A DNA stretch of 35,212 nt, taken from NCBI GenBank assembly GCA_018608545.1, contig JABAZI010000054.1:1-35212 (forward strand). Direction: 5' to 3'. Every line of letters begins with the position of its first letter. The stretch's first letter is position 1. Of this stretch, positions 1 to 11,665 are shown piece after piece. The notes beneath the pieces are model-generated. The model saw only the letters and a program-made list of their open reading frames with translations, was not told the origin of the DNA and did not search any database. The DNA comes from Polaribacter sp. Lineage in GTDB: Bacteria; Bacteroidota; Bacteroidia; Flavobacteriales; Flavobacteriaceae. The position numbers were made by a program, and so were the translations under genes.

Positions 1-53
1 TGCGACCTCCTCGTCCCAAACGAGGCGCGATGACCGGGCTACGCTACACCCCG
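1..53 (-). tRNA. tRNA-Pro (anticodon TGG), 3' end truncated by the window edge
   Basis: Reverse complement starts CGGGGTGTAGCGTAGCCCGGTCATCGCGCCTCGTTTGGGACGAGGAGGTCGCA: D-arm plus anticodon stem-loop CTCGT-TTGGGAC-GAG with TGG anticodon. Confidence 0.9.
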
Positions 54-68
54 AATGCAATTTCTTAG

Positions 69-151
69 CGGAGAGACAGGGACTCGAACCCTGGCGACCA
101 AAAAGGTCGACAGATTAGCAATCTGCTGCATTACCACTCTGCCACCTCTCC
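69..151 (-). tRNA. tRNA-Ser (anticodon GCT)
   Basis: Reverse complement GGAGAGGTGGCAGAGTGGTAATGCAGCAGATTGCTAATCTG...GGGTTCGAGTCCCTGTCTCTCCG: acceptor stem pairs, long variable arm, T-loop GTTCGAGTC, anticodon GCT. Confidence 0.95.
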
Positions 152-254
152 TTTTCGACTTCAAACAAAAGCTTGAAACAAAAAATTGCGAGTGCAAATG
201 TAAGATTACAAAAACAATATCGCAAGAGGTTTTTTAACTTTTTTCTGTTTTTTT

Positions 255-2318
255 TTACTCAGGATATTCTACCCTCAAATGATAAATATTCATGAGTTTT
301 TTCTTAATTACTTTCTTAATGGTTTCTATTTCTCTAAAAGTAATGTTTGAGTTTATAAACTGGTTGTCAGTCATTTGTTTGGCGATAATTTTATCAATTA
401 AACTACTTATAGACAATGCTGTTGGTTGCGTTAAACTTTTGGATGCTGCTTCAGCTGCATCACACATCATTAAAATTGCAGTCTCTTTCGAAAAAGGAAT
501 AGGTCCCTGATATTTAAAGGCATCAATATCTACTTTAGTATCTGGGTTTAACTCTTGTTCTTTCCTATAAAAATAATAGGTTAAACTAGTTCCATGATGG
601 GTTCTTATAAAGTCAATAATTCTATCTGGTAATTTATTTTTTTTAGCCAATTCTACCCCTTTAATCACATGATCTGTGATGATCTTAGAACTATCTCTTG
701 GCGATAAATCATTATGAGGGTTCACACCTGTTGACTGATTCTCTATGAAGTACATTGGATTTAAAATTTTACCAATGTCATGATATAAGGCTCCTGTTCT
801 TACCAACATAGAGTTTGCCCCTATTTCATTGGCAGCTGCTTCTGCTAAATTGGCTACTTGCATAGAATGCTGAAATGTTCCCGGAGCTTTTTCATTGAGT
901 TCTCTTAAAAGTTTCGTGTTGGTATTAGATAACTCTAATAAAGTCACATCTGAAACTAACCCAAAAAGCTTCTCATACATATAAATTACTATAATTGACA
1001 AGAATGATAACAATCCATTGGCTGCAAAAAGCATAAAGTAGGTCCAATTAATCTGAGAGATATTTCCTTCTTTTATAATCGAAAAAGCAAAATAAGTAAC
1101 CATATAGATAAGGGTAATCTGTGCAACTGAGATAAAAAGATTGGCTCTCTTATACAATTCAGAAACCGTTAATATGGTAACGATACCGGCAATAATATGT
1201 AAATAAATAAACTCAAAACTGTCGGGCACAATATAGCCTAAAAGCAAAACTGTCAGTACATGTGTAAACAAACCAAGACGCGCATCAAAAAAAGCTTTTA
1301 AAACAATTGGCAGTATACTCAAAGGAACCACGTATAGATAATCAGAATTGTATTTGATAACCAACGTTTGTATAAAAATCATCGAAAAAACGTTGAAAAA
1401 AATAAATGTTACTTTATTATTATCATCAAAAATATCTGAGCGATATTTTTTTAAGAATAATAACAGCATTAATAATGCGAGTGATACTAAAATCGTGTAA
1501 CCAAATAAAATCCAATTGTAATTAGATGCGGTCCAAACTTGAGATTCAGATTCACTTTTTAAAGAATTTAATATGGCTAATTTCTTTCCTTCAACAGTAT
1601 CTCCTTTTAAAATAATTAATTTACCAGAGGCTACTTTCCCTTTCGTGTATGAAATGTTTTTTATTTCATTGTCTATTACTTTCTGTGTGTATTCTGTATC
1701 GAAATAAATATTTGGCTTCACAACTTCAGACAAAAGGTCTAATAGTGCTTTTTTACCATACAATGATTGTTCTGTTTGAAAACTATTTCTAATAAGTTCT
1801 AGAACCTCTTTGGAGGTAAAGAAACTCTTGAAAATAAAATCTTCTACTTCATTTCCCTTTCTAATAGCTACAATTTCATTTTCGCTGGATACTCGATCTT
1901 GGCTTGCAACTTCTAAAAATCCTTTTTGATATATGGTATCTAGAACAAACTGTCCCACTGCAGACAGACGCTGAAGTTGATTTATACTCAATGAATCTGT
2001 TTCTTTGATCAGTAAAATCTTGTTTTCATAGGCTTTAAATACCGAGTTTTTAACCTCGGAATCATGAACAAAATATAATTTTGAATATTCCTTAATTTTT
2101 TGTTTTTCTGAAGTAACCTCCTCCTCATTTTTCTGAATCGCGAAGTCAAAAGGAGCATATAAATTGTCATATTTCCAAAGTTGACCATTACTAAAATCGT
2201 ACTTAAACTGTCCTCCCTTTGGAAAGAAATAAACTATTGCTGTCGTCGCAACTAAAAATAAGATCACCTTGTAAATAATGGTGTTATTTTGATATAATTT
2301 ATTAACTATATTGCTCAT
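255..2318 (-). CDS. 7TM intracellular-HD phosphohydrolase, PgpH-like (putative c-di-AMP phosphodiesterase)
   Basis: 687 aa; N-terminal TM plus extracytoplasmic domain, multi-TM block, C-terminal HD domain (FQHSMQVANLAEAAA...ALYHDIGK...DHVIKGVELAKK...RTHHGT). Confidence 0.9.
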   Translation of the reverse strand: MSNIVNKLYQNNTIIYKVILFLVATTAIVYFFPKGGQFKYDFSNGQLWKYDNLYAPFDFAIQKNEEEVTSEKQKIKEYSKLYFVHDSEVKNSVFKAYENKILLIKETDSLSINQLQRLSAVGQFVLDTIYQKGFLEVASQDRVSSENEIVAIRKGNEVEDFIFKSFFTSKEVLELIRNSFQTEQSLYGKKALLDLLSEVVKPNIYFDTEYTQKVIDNEIKNISYTKGKVASGKLIILKGDTVEGKKLAILNSLKSESESQVWTASNYNWILFGYTILVSLALLMLLLFLKKYRSDIFDDNNKVTFIFFNVFSMIFIQTLVIKYNSDYLYVVPLSILPIVLKAFFDARLGLFTHVLTVLLLGYIVPDSFEFIYLHIIAGIVTILTVSELYKRANLFISVAQITLIYMVTYFAFSIIKEGNISQINWTYFMLFAANGLLSFLSIIVIYMYEKLFGLVSDVTLLELSNTNTKLLRELNEKAPGTFQHSMQVANLAEAAANEIGANSMLVRTGALYHDIGKILNPMYFIENQSTGVNPHNDLSPRDSSKIITDHVIKGVELAKKNKLPDRIIDFIRTHHGTSLTYYFYRKEQELNPDTKVDIDAFKYQGPIPFSKETAILMMCDAAEAASKSLTQPTALSISSLIDKIIAKQMTDNQFINSNITFREIETIKKVIKKKLMNIYHLRVEYPE

Positions 2319-2452
2319 ATATTTTATCTTCTTAGAACAAACTTACCATAAAAAATTCAAGGTCAAAAATTCAAGTTAAATTATAAAACTAAAATTGATT
2401 AAAAATAGTTATTTTAGCGTAGAACTATTGCCTAAAATAAATTGTATACACT

Positions 2453-3628
2453 ATGAAAGAAGTAGTAATTGTATCGGTAGCGAGAACTCCAATAGGAAGT
2501 TTTATGGGAAGTTTAGCTACAATATCCGCCCCTAAATTAGGAGCAATCGCTATAAGAGGTGCATTAGAAAAAATAAAATTAGCTCCAAACTTGGTTCAAG
2601 AAGTTTTTATGGGAAATGTAGTCTCTGCTGGTCTGGGACAAGCACCCGCAAGACAGGCGGCAATGTATGCAGGAATCCCTGATACGGTTCCTTGTACAAC
2701 TGTAAATAAAGTATGTGCTTCTGGAATGAAATCAATCCAACTAGCTGCGCAAGCTATTGCCCTTGGTGATGCGGAAGTTGTTGTAGCTGGAGGTATGGAA
2801 AATATGAGTGCGATCCCCCATTATCATCATGCAAGAAATGGAACTAAATTTGGCTCAATTACCCTAGAAGACGGACTGCAAAAGGATGGTCTAGTAGATG
2901 CCTATGACAAGGTTGCAATGGGAGTTTGCGCTGATGCATGCGCTGTTGAATACGATTTTTCGAGAGAAGACCAAGATCATTATGCAATTCAATCATACCG
3001 TCGCTCTGCTCAAGCCTGGAAAGAAGGTAAATTTACCGATGAAATTGTACCGGTATCAATTCCGCAAAGAAGAGGAGAACCGATCATTTTTACTGAAGAT
3101 GAAGAGTATAAAAATGTGAAGATTGAAAAAATTCCAGCTTTAAGGGCCGCTTTTACAAAAGAGGGAACTGTGACTGCTGCAAATGCATCTACTATAAATG
3201 ATGGAGGAGCCGCTTTAGTATTAATGTCTGCTGATAAAGCGAAAGAATTAAAGATAACTCCACTAGCAAAAATAAGAAGTTATGCGGATGCTGCTCACGA
3301 ACCAAAATGGTTTACAACCGCACCTGCAAAAGCAATCCCAAAGGCCTTAGCGAAAGCAAATATTGCCATCGATGAGGTTGATTTTTTTGAATTAAATGAA
3401 GCATTTTCTATTGTAGGACTTGCAAATATGAAAATTTTAGGCTTATCCGATAAAAATGTCAACGTACATGGTGGAGCTGTTTCTTTGGGTCATCCTTTAG
3501 GGGTTTCTGGAGCAAGAATTGTCATTGCGCTAACTACAATATTAAAACAACATAAAGCTAAAATTGGAGCAGCTGCTATTTGTAATGGTGGTGGTGGTGC
3601 ATCCGCGTTAGTTATAGAAAGAATGTAA
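2453..3628 (+). CDS. acetyl-CoA C-acetyltransferase (thiolase)
   Basis: 391 aa; active-site motifs VNKVCASGMK, GHPLGVSGAR and CNGGGGASA. Confidence 0.95.
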   Translation: MKEVVIVSVARTPIGSFMGSLATISAPKLGAIAIRGALEKIKLAPNLVQEVFMGNVVSAGLGQAPARQAAMYAGIPDTVPCTTVNKVCASGMKSIQLAAQAIALGDAEVVVAGGMENMSAIPHYHHARNGTKFGSITLEDGLQKDGLVDAYDKVAMGVCADACAVEYDFSREDQDHYAIQSYRRSAQAWKEGKFTDEIVPVSIPQRRGEPIIFTEDEEYKNVKIEKIPALRAAFTKEGTVTAANASTINDGGAALVLMSADKAKELKITPLAKIRSYADAAHEPKWFTTAPAKAIPKALAKANIAIDEVDFFELNEAFSIVGLANMKILGLSDKNVNVHGGAVSLGHPLGVSGARIVIALTTILKQHKAKIGAAAICNGGGGASALVIERM

Positions 3629-3647
3629 TCTAAACCCTATCAAATTC

Positions 3648-4418
3648 ATGCTGTATGGCATCTGTAACATAAGTATTGCTCCACTTAGAGCTATAGCTAT
3701 TGACTCATCAGAAATGGTAAGTCAGGTGTTGTTTGGTGAAACTTTTGAAATTATTGAACAGGACAAAGAATGGAGTAAAATTCGATTGACTTTTGATACG
3801 TATGAAGGATTTATAGACAACAAACAATTCACAGAAATTACAAAAGAATTATTTCTAAAACTAAGCTCTGAGAAACACTATTATTCTGGAGAAATCATTG
3901 ATTTTATTACCAATGATAATGATGAATTAACGACCATTCCTTTGGGGGCAAGTCTGCCTTTCTACGAAAGTAGCAAAATACGTATAAACACCAATTCGTA
4001 TCGATATGATGGAGCCGTTTTGTCAGAAATAAAAGTAAAAAGTGACATTGCAAAAACTGCTTTTTTATACCTCAACACTCCTTTTTTATGGGGTGGAAAA
4101 ACTCCTTTTGGTATCGACGCTGCTGGTTTCACTCAAATGGTATACAAGTTGTGTGGACACTTACTTTTAAGAGATGCAAAAGAACAAGCCACACAAGGAG
4201 AAGTATTAAGTTTTATTGAAGAAAGCGAAGCTGGTGACCTTGCATTTTTTGACAATGAAGAGGGAGAAATCATACATGTAGGCATCATTTTAAATGATTA
4301 TCACATTATCCATGCACATGGAAAAGTTAGAATTGACACTTTAGATCATAGTGGTATTTTTAATGCCGATTTACAGAAACACACACACAAATTAAGAATC
4401 ATAAAAAAATTAATTTAG
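3648..4418 (+). CDS. SH3-like / NlpC-P60 (C40-like) domain protein with Cys-to-Ala substitution at the expected nucleophile
   Basis: 256 aa; N-terminal SH3b-like region, C-terminal LWGGKTPFGIDAAGFTQMVYK ... GDLAFFDNEEGEIIHVGI ... HAHGKVRID typical of NlpC/P60. Confidence 0.85.
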   Translation: MLYGICNISIAPLRAIAIDSSEMVSQVLFGETFEIIEQDKEWSKIRLTFDTYEGFIDNKQFTEITKELFLKLSSEKHYYSGEIIDFITNDNDELTTIPLGASLPFYESSKIRINTNSYRYDGAVLSEIKVKSDIAKTAFLYLNTPFLWGGKTPFGIDAAGFTQMVYKLCGHLLLRDAKEQATQGEVLSFIEESEAGDLAFFDNEEGEIIHVGIILNDYHIIHAHGKVRIDTLDHSGIFNADLQKHTHKLRIIKKLI

Positions 4419-4436
4419 CGATTAAAAAAAGACATA

Positions 4437-4471
4437 AAAAAATCCGAAACGATGCTCGTTTCGGATTTTTT
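4437..4471. terminator. intrinsic bidirectional terminator-like hairpin
   Basis: AAAAAATCCGAAACGA-TGC-TCGTTTCGGATTTTTT between convergent genes. Confidence 0.85.
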
Positions 4472-4491
4472 TATAACTTTAATTAGGCTTT

Positions 4492-5736
4492 TTATTGATT
4501 TCTCATTTTCTTAAAAATTGGTCTTAAAGCATCTGCTTCAGCTTCTTTTTCAAGTGTGTCGTAAATATTTAAAAGCATTCTCACGGTTCCTAATGACCTC
4601 TTGATATTATCTGCTTTTATCAAATAGGGTAAAACTTTCTCATAGAGTGCTTTTTGCTTTGCTTGCAAAGCGTCATATTTTTTAAAATTAGATAAATTAT
4701 TATTCATTTCATCTACAATTGTTTTTTCCTCTGCAAGCATTGCAATTCCTAAATTTAAATAGGCATCTCCATAGGCTGGATCTAATTCAATCGCCTTTTT
4801 GTAAAAACCAATTGCAGCCTCTGTTTTGTTCTCATTTGCATTGACTACTCCTAAATTAAAAAACAACACTGGATTGGTAGGATCTAACGCTACAGCTTCG
4901 ATCATTAATTCTCCGAATTTATCCATTCGTTCAAGCTTGATATACATTTGAGCTTGATTTAATACCAAGTTGATATCTTTAGGATTTGATTTTCTTGCCT
5001 CCTCTAAAGCTGCAATTGCCAATTCTGGCTTTCCTTGGTTTACATACACATAACCAATATTTTTTATAATCTCTGCTTGTTTAGATTCAGACACATCATC
5101 TCTAGGAGCTGAATATTGACCAGCTTTGACCATCAAATCTCTTTGAACTTTACTCCCAAAACTTTCTTCTTTGTTCGTTTCTTTATTCAGTGCTAAATAA
5201 GTGGTAGCAATTCCTGTATAATTGATATTTTGTAATTCCTTATAATATGCTATTGATAGATCATACTCTTTAGACAAGGAAGCACTTAAAGCTGCATTGT
5301 ACAAAAAGGAAGTATCTTTAGGACTTAATTGATAAGTTAAATAAAAATCCTCTGTAGCTTTTTTAAAATCCTTGCCGTTGTAATTGTCTATTGCTTTTTT
5401 AGAGACAAATTGAATCAACTCATTTAACTTCGGCTCGGCTAATTTTGTATACTTAAATTTTCTTGTTTGTTTTTCGTATTCAAATAAACTGTTATAAGCA
5501 GCTGCAGCTTTCTTAACATTTGAGGTACCGTAAACAGATCCTTTCAAATAGTAGTACTTCGCTTTGTATTTTGGTTGGATGGAAGCTTCTGAAACCTCTA
5601 GAGATGCAACAGTCGCTTTTGCTTCATTAAGTTGACCTTTTTTGATCGCCTTTTCTATTGCTTTTAGTTCATTTTTCTGCGCAAAAGAAGCCACAGTTAA
5701 TAGTCCTATTGCTAATATTAATACTTGTTTTTTCAT
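4492..5736 (-). CDS. tetratricopeptide repeat protein, secreted
   Basis: 414 aa; signal peptide MKKQVLILAIGLLTVASFAQ; TPR-like repeats (AIAALEEARKSNPKDINLVLNQAQMY; AAIGFYKKAIELDPAYGDAYLNLGIAM). Confidence 0.85.
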   Translation of the reverse strand: MKKQVLILAIGLLTVASFAQKNELKAIEKAIKKGQLNEAKATVASLEVSEASIQPKYKAKYYYLKGSVYGTSNVKKAAAAYNSLFEYEKQTRKFKYTKLAEPKLNELIQFVSKKAIDNYNGKDFKKATEDFYLTYQLSPKDTSFLYNAALSASLSKEYDLSIAYYKELQNINYTGIATTYLALNKETNKEESFGSKVQRDLMVKAGQYSAPRDDVSESKQAEIIKNIGYVYVNQGKPELAIAALEEARKSNPKDINLVLNQAQMYIKLERMDKFGELMIEAVALDPTNPVLFFNLGVVNANENKTEAAIGFYKKAIELDPAYGDAYLNLGIAMLAEEKTIVDEMNNNLSNFKKYDALQAKQKALYEKVLPYLIKADNIKRSLGTVRMLLNIYDTLEKEAEADALRPIFKKMRNQ

Positions 5737-5762
5737 TGTATTATTATATTATTTTATGATTG

Positions 5763-8270
5763 TTATTCGTTTTCGTTTTCGTTTGAATCATTTTCAATTT
5801 CGATTCCATCTTCTAATGCTTCGTCAGCATCTTCTTCATGCATGACTTTGGCAACTGCAGCAATACTGTCTGTATCTTTAATATTTATTAGACGAACCCC
5901 TTGAGTTGCGCGTCCCATAACTCTTAAATCTTCTACAGCCATTCTAATTGTTAATCCAGATTTGTTAATGATCATTAAATCATTGGAATCATCTACATTT
6001 TTAATCGCTACTAAATTTCCTGTTTTTTCAGAGATATTCAAAGTTTTAACCCCTTTACCTCCTCTATTGGTAATTCTGTAGTCTTCTAATTTAGAACGTT
6101 TTCCGTATCCTTTTTCTGATACAACTAGGATATTGCTTTCCATATCGTTTACAGCGACCATCCCAATTACCTCGTCATTTTCGTGTTGTAAGGTAATTCC
6201 TCGAACACCTGAGGCAGTTCTTCCCATTGGTCGAGTTTTAGCTTCTTCGAAACGGATTGATTTCCCTGATTTTAAAGCCAACATTACTTGACTGTCACCT
6301 GTTGTTAATTTTGCTTCTAACAACTCATCACCTTCTTTAATGGTAATTGCATTGATACCGTTTGTTCTCGGTCTAGAATATTGCTCTAAAGAAGTCTTTT
6401 TTACCTGACCTTTTTTAGTTGCCATGATTACAAAATGACTGTTGATATAATCTTCGTCTTTTAAATCTTGTGTTACTAAAAATGCCTTTACTTTATCATC
6501 TTGTTCAATATTGATCAAGTTCTGCATCGCTCTACCTTTGGTGTTTTTACCACCTTCAGGAATTTCATAAACGCGCATCCAAAAAACCTTTCCTTTTTGA
6601 GTGAAAAACATCATATATTGATGGTTCGTTCCTACAAATAAATGCTCTAGGAAATCTTCGTTTCTGGTTGTAGCTCCTTTCTGACCTCTACCACCTCTAT
6701 TTTGAACTTTGTATTCTTCGAGGTTTGTACGCTTTAAGTATCCTGCATTCGAAATGGTAACGACTACTTTCGTATCGGGAATCATGTCTTCTATACGCAT
6801 GTCTCCACCCGCATATTCTATGATAGATCTTCGCTCATCACCGTACTTATCTTTGATGTGAAGTAACTCATCTTTTATAATTTGGTAACGTCTAGGTTCA
6901 TTGGCTAAAATATCCTTTAGATCAGAAATCGTTAGCATGATTGCATCAAATTCTGCACGTAATTTATCCTGTTCTAAGCCTGTTAATTGACGCAAACGCA
7001 TTTCTACAATTGCTTTTGCCTGAATGTCTGTTAATTCAAAACGCTCAATTAAACTTTCTCTTGCTTGATCTGCATTAGAAGAAGCTCTGATTATTTTTAT
7101 TACTTCATCAATATTGTCAGATGCGATAATTAACCCCTCTAATATATGAGCTCTCGCTTCTGCTTTCTTTAATTCGAATTCTGTTCTGCGAACAACTACT
7201 TCATGTCTGTGCTCAACAAAATAATGAATTAATTGTTTTAAATTTAGTTGCTCTGGTCTTCCATTTACAAGTGCAATATTGTTCACACTAAAAGAAGTTT
7301 GCAGTTGCGTGTATTTAAATAATTTATTTAAAACGATGTTAGGAATCGCATCCCGTTTTAAAATATACACAATACGCATTCCATTTCTATCAGATTCATC
7401 TCTAATATTGGAAATCCCTTCAATTTTTTTATCATTTACTAATTCAGCAGTTTTTTTAATCATTTCTGCTTTATTTACCTGATAAGGGATTTCTGTAACA
7501 ATAATGCACTCTCTACCCTTTACTTCTTCAATAACGGCTTTAGCACGCATTACAATTCGTCCACGCCCTGTATGAAAAGCATCTCTTACACCATCATAAC
7601 CATATATAATACCTCCTGTTGGAAAATCTGGAGCAGTAACGTGCTGCATTAATCCATCAATATCAATATCTCTATCCTCTATATAAGCTATGGTACCATT
7701 AATAACTTCCGTTAAATTGTGAGGCGCCATATTTGTTGCCATACCAACTGCGATTCCAGAAGCTCCGTTCACTAATAAATTAGGAATACGAGTAGGAAGA
7801 ACTGTAGGTTCTTGCAAAGTATCATCAAAATTTAAACGATGATCTACAGTGTCTTTTTCGATATCAGCCAACATATCTTCAGATATCTTCTGCATTCTTA
7901 CCTCAGTATAACGCATGGCTGCTGGTGAATCTCCATCTACAGAACCAAAGTTACCTTGTCCATCCACCATCATATAACGAACACTCCAGTTTTGAGCCAT
8001 ACGCACCATGGAGTCATACACTGAAGTATCTCCGTGTGGATGATACTTTCCTAAAACCTCCCCAACAATTCTTGCAGATTTTTTATAAGAACCCGTTGCT
8101 TTGATTCCAAGTTCATGCATTCCAAATAAAACCCTTCTATGAACTGGCTTTAAACCATCTCTTACATCTGGTAATGCTCTTGAAACGATCACCGACATTG
8201 AATAATCAATGTATGCAGCTTTCATCTGTTCTTCTATGTTAATAGGAATTAACTTTTCTCCGTCTGCCAT
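5763..8270 (-). CDS. gyrA: DNA gyrase subunit A
   Basis: 835 aa; [19 protein letters not shown], catalytic [11 protein letters not shown]-terminal pinwheel with QNRGGRG at the GyrA-box position, acidic tail. Confidence 0.97.
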   Translation of the reverse strand: MADGEKLIPINIEEQMKAAYIDYSMSVIVSRALPDVRDGLKPVHRRVLFGMHELGIKATGSYKKSARIVGEVLGKYHPHGDTSVYDSMVRMAQNWSVRYMMVDGQGNFGSVDGDSPAAMRYTEVRMQKISEDMLADIEKDTVDHRLNFDDTLQEPTVLPTRIPNLLVNGASGIAVGMATNMAPHNLTEVINGTIAYIEDRDIDIDGLMQHVTAPDFPTGGIIYGYDGVRDAFHTGRGRIVMRAKAVIEEVKGRECIIVTEIPYQVNKAEMIKKTAELVNDKKIEGISNIRDESDRNGMRIVYILKRDAIPNIVLNKLFKYTQLQTSFSVNNIALVNGRPEQLNLKQLIHYFVEHRHEVVVRRTEFELKKAEARAHILEGLIIASDNIDEVIKIIRASSNADQARESLIERFELTDIQAKAIVEMRLRQLTGLEQDKLRAEFDAIMLTISDLKDILANEPRRYQIIKDELLHIKDKYGDERRSIIEYAGGDMRIEDMIPDTKVVVTISNAGYLKRTNLEEYKVQNRGGRGQKGATTRNEDFLEHLFVGTNHQYMMFFTQKGKVFWMRVYEIPEGGKNTKGRAMQNLINIEQDDKVKAFLVTQDLKDEDYINSHFVIMATKKGQVKKTSLEQYSRPRTNGINAITIKEGDELLEAKLTTGDSQVMLALKSGKSIRFEEAKTRPMGRTASGVRGITLQHENDEVIGMVAVNDMESNILVVSEKGYGKRSKLEDYRITNRGGKGVKTLNISEKTGNLVAIKNVDDSNDLMIINKSGLTIRMAVEDLRVMGRATQGVRLINIKDTDSIAAVAKVMHEEDADEALEDGIEIENDSNENENE

Positions 8271-8553
8271 ATATATAATTTGATTAAATTTTATTCATTA
8301 TTTTAAAACAAGGCAAGATACTATTTCTATGAGTATTTACAAAGATTTTAAAGAAGTGAATTGAGTAGAGTTATCAACATTTTTTCATAATTTTTAACAC
8401 TTTTTTATTTGTTATATATGCAATAGTTTTTTACCTTAGTGTTATAGTAAATTATCAGTTAAACTTTGGATTTGCGTATTTTGTGAGAATCCCCCCAAAA
8501 AGAACTAAATTTACATCATATCAATTATAGAAAGAAAAAAGAAAGACAGAAAT

Positions 8554-11136
8554 ATGGACGATAATTTTTCACCAAAAGTTAGAGATGTAATTACCTTCAG
8601 TAAAGAAGAAGCCCTGCGTTTAGGGCATGAATTTATTGGGACTGAACATCTTCTACTAGGCTTGATAAAAAAAGGAGAAGGAAAAGCAATAGAAATACTC
8701 ACTGCTTTTGATGTAGACCTAAGTCTGCTGCATAAAAAATTAGAACAACTCAACCCTGCAAACGCTCCTTTTACAGAAAGTACCGACAAACCAATTTTAC
8801 GTTTAACGAGACAGGCTGAAAAAGCGTTAAAAACAACTTTTCTGGAGGCTAAATTATATCAAAGTGATTCCATTGACACAGCTCATTTATTGCTTTGTAT
8901 TTTAAGAAACGAAAACGACCCAACTACCAAGTTAATCCATAAGTACAATGTAAATTATGACGAGGCAAAAGCATTGTACAAAGAACTTCACGTTGATGAT
9001 ACAACTATTTCCATAGATCCGATAGCGGAAACTCCAGCTGATGACGAATATGCTTCAGGAAAAACAAATCCTTTTAACCAACCTCAGAAAGAAAAAACTG
9101 CTCAAAAATCTAAAACCCCTGTTTTAGATAATTTTGGAAGGGATTTAACAGCGTTAGCAAACAGAGGAATGCTGGACCCAGTTGTTGGAAGAAAAAAAGA
9201 AATTGAGCGTGTTTCTCAAATTCTAAGTCGAAGAAAAAAAAATAACCCAATGCTAATCGGTGAACCTGGTGTTGGTAAATCGGCTATTGCAGAAGGACTG
9301 GCCTTAAGAATTGTCGATAGAAAAGTATCGAGGATTTTATTTGACAAGCGAATTGTTTCTCTCGACTTAGCAAGTTTAGTTGCTGGTACAAAATACCGTG
9401 GTCAATTTGAAGAACGGATGAAAGCATTAATGAACGAGCTTGAAAAAAATGAAGACATTATTTTATTTATAGATGAAATTCACACGATCGTTGGTGCAGG
9501 AGGTGCTACCGGCTCATTAGATGCTTCTAATATGTTAAAGCCAGCTTTAGCAAGAGGAGAAATACAATGTATTGGTGCAACTACGTTGGATGAATTTAGA
9601 ACAAATATAGAGAAAGATGGCGCCTTAGAACGTCGCTTTCAAAAGGTAATTGTAGAACCGACTTCAGTAGAAGAAACTGTGAAAATTTTACAAAACATAA
9701 AAAGTAAATACGAAGAACATCACCATGTAAATTATACCGATGATGCTATTGAAGCTTGTGTAAAACTAACGAACAGATACATGACGGATCGATATCTTCC
9801 AGACAAAGCTATTGATGCTTTGGACGAAGCAGGATCTCGGATTCACATTACAAATATTGTCGTTCCTGGACAGGTCTTAGAATTGGAAACGCAATTAGAA
9901 ATCATTAGGGATAAAAAAACAAAAGCAGTAAACGGACAAAAGTACGAAGAAGCTGCAAAGTTACGCGATGATGAAAAGAATATGGAAGCTGCTTTGAACT
10001 CTGCTCAAAAACAATGGGAAGACGATTCTAAGTTAAATAGAGAAATCGTTACCGAGGACAATGTTGCCGAGGTCGTTTCTATGATGACGGGAATCCCTGT
10101 AAATAGAGTTGCAGAGGCAGAAAACCATCGATTACAAGAATTACCAATATCTATTAAGGGCAAGGTAATTGGTCAAGATGAAGCTGTTACTAAAGTTGTA
10201 AAAGCAATTCAAAGAAATAGAGTTGGATTGAAAGATCCAAACAAACCAATTGGCTCCTTTATTTTCTTAGGACAAACAGGTGTTGGTAAAACCCAATTAG
10301 CGAAAGTCTTAGCGCGTGAATTATTTGATTCTGATGATTCGTTAATTAGAATTGACATGAGTGAGTACATGGAAAAATTTGCCATCTCTCGCTTGATTGG
10401 AGCCCCTCCTGGTTATGTTGGTTATGAAGAAGGAGGACAACTAACTGAAAAGGTAAGAAGAAAGCCCTATGCTGTAATCTTGTTAGATGAAATAGAAAAA
10501 GCACATCCAGATGTGTTCAACATGTTACTGCAAGTTTTAGATGATGGATATATTACGGATAGCCTTGGGCGAAGCATCGATTTTAGAAATACCATCATTA
10601 TCATGACTTCTAACATAGGCGCACGTCAATTAAAAGACTTTGGTGGTGGAGTTGGTTTTGGTACTAGTTCGAAAAAAGAGCAAGCAGACGCGCACGCAAA
10701 ATCTGTAATTGAAGACGCTCTAAAGAAATCTTTTGCTCCTGAATTTTTAAATAGAATTGACGATGTAATTGTGTTTAATGCACTCGAAAGAGAAGACATT
10801 CACAGCATTATCGATATTGAATTAGAAAAATTATTGAGTAGAATTGCTGATTTAGGCTATACGCTTCAATTAAGCGAAAAAGCAAAAGATTACATAGCAG
10901 ACAAAGGGTTTGATAAAAAATATGGGGCTAGACCGCTTAAAAGAGCCATACAGAAATACATCGAAGATGCTTTGTCAGAAGAGATTGTAAATTCTAAGCT
11001 GTCAGAAGGAGATACCATTACAATGGACCTTAACAAAGCTGAAAGCAAGCTGACGATTAAGATCAAAAAAGGAAAAAAAACTCCCGAAAAAAGAACTGAA
11101 GTAGAAACGAAAAATGAGTCAAAAGCAAAGGCTTAA
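8554..11136 (+). CDS. clpC: ATP-dependent Clp protease ATP-binding subunit ClpC
   Basis: 860 aa; Clp-N repeat, two AAA+ modules ([18 protein letters not shown]), UVR-like segment [16 protein letters not shown] between them. Confidence 0.95.
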   Translation: MDDNFSPKVRDVITFSKEEALRLGHEFIGTEHLLLGLIKKGEGKAIEILTAFDVDLSLLHKKLEQLNPANAPFTESTDKPILRLTRQAEKALKTTFLEAKLYQSDSIDTAHLLLCILRNENDPTTKLIHKYNVNYDEAKALYKELHVDDTTISIDPIAETPADDEYASGKTNPFNQPQKEKTAQKSKTPVLDNFGRDLTALANRGMLDPVVGRKKEIERVSQILSRRKKNNPMLIGEPGVGKSAIAEGLALRIVDRKVSRILFDKRIVSLDLASLVAGTKYRGQFEERMKALMNELEKNEDIILFIDEIHTIVGAGGATGSLDASNMLKPALARGEIQCIGATTLDEFRTNIEKDGALERRFQKVIVEPTSVEETVKILQNIKSKYEEHHHVNYTDDAIEACVKLTNRYMTDRYLPDKAIDALDEAGSRIHITNIVVPGQVLELETQLEIIRDKKTKAVNGQKYEEAAKLRDDEKNMEAALNSAQKQWEDDSKLNREIVTEDNVAEVVSMMTGIPVNRVAEAENHRLQELPISIKGKVIGQDEAVTKVVKAIQRNRVGLKDPNKPIGSFIFLGQTGVGKTQLAKVLARELFDSDDSLIRIDMSEYMEKFAISRLIGAPPGYVGYEEGGQLTEKVRRKPYAVILLDEIEKAHPDVFNMLLQVLDDGYITDSLGRSIDFRNTIIIMTSNIGARQLKDFGGGVGFGTSSKKEQADAHAKSVIEDALKKSFAPEFLNRIDDVIVFNALEREDIHSIIDIELEKLLSRIADLGYTLQLSEKAKDYIADKGFDKKYGARPLKRAIQKYIEDALSEEIVNSKLSEGDTITMDLNKAESKLTIKIKKGKKTPEKRTEVETKNESKAKA

Positions 11137-11140
11137 TTGT

Positions 11141-11170
11141 AAAAACCCAAACGTTTGTTTGGGTTTTTTT
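11141..11170 (+). terminator. intrinsic terminator downstream of clpC
   Basis: AAAAACCCAAAC-GTTT-GTTTGGGTTTTT plus T-run, about 5 nt after the clpC stop. Confidence 0.85.
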
Positions 11171-11268
11171 ATAGACAACTACTTCAAAACATTAAAGGAC
11201 TCCTCCGACTAATCATGATAGCAAACCGAGGATACGAGCCATGCAAAAGACAATAATATAAAAGTTAA

Positions 11269-11664
11269 CTCCTTAAGGTTGCTTTTGGTCTTTCTAAACT
11301 AGGCATAGAATTTGCTCGTAAAAAAAATCAATCTACCACTGTTGCTGCACTGTATTTTTCAAAATCAAATATCCAGCGGTTTGGAATTGGCTTGGAACAA
11401 CGGTTTTACTTTAAATCTAGTGATTCAAGTTTGAGAGGCTTTCATGCGGGTCCCAGCGTCGGGTACTTACAATTAAAAGAGAACTATTATGATGAAACAT
11501 ATGAGGTGTTTTCTATTGCTGGTAAATTTGGACATCAATGGTTCATAAGCAAACATCATAGTGCAGACCTTTTTAGTGGCCTTAGATTTTTAGTTGGTAG
11601 TGAAACCAATACAGAAGAACTCTCTTTTGGGATCGGTCTTTCTTTAGGCTGTACTTGGCAGTAG
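11269..11664 (+). pseudogene. 5'-truncated remnant of an outer-membrane beta-barrel-like protein
   Basis: Frame is open from 11269 with continuous coding-like peptide (LLKVAFGLSKLGIEFARKKNQSTTVAALYFSKSNIQRFGIGLEQRFYFKSS...), but the first ATG is only at 11392, inside it. Alternating hydrophobic beta-strand pattern, no signal peptide. Confidence 0.55.
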
Positions 11665-11665
11665 A

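Noticed and set aside
55-237. 60-aa plus-strand ORF in the track
   Set aside because: Runs antisense through tRNA-Ser; no protein-like features.
5766-5790. Short TTTTCG-like tandem repeat at the gyrA 3' end
   Set aside because: Simply encodes the acidic ENENE tail; only about three units, with no sign of phase variation.
5763-8270. Thr at the position of E. coli GyrA Ser83 as a quinolone-resistance mutation
   Set aside because: To my knowledge Thr is the wild-type residue at this position in flavobacterial GyrA, so it is not evidence of acquired resistance.
8511-8789. 92-aa minus-strand ORF
   Set aside because: Antisense to the conserved 5' end of clpC; shadow ORF composition.
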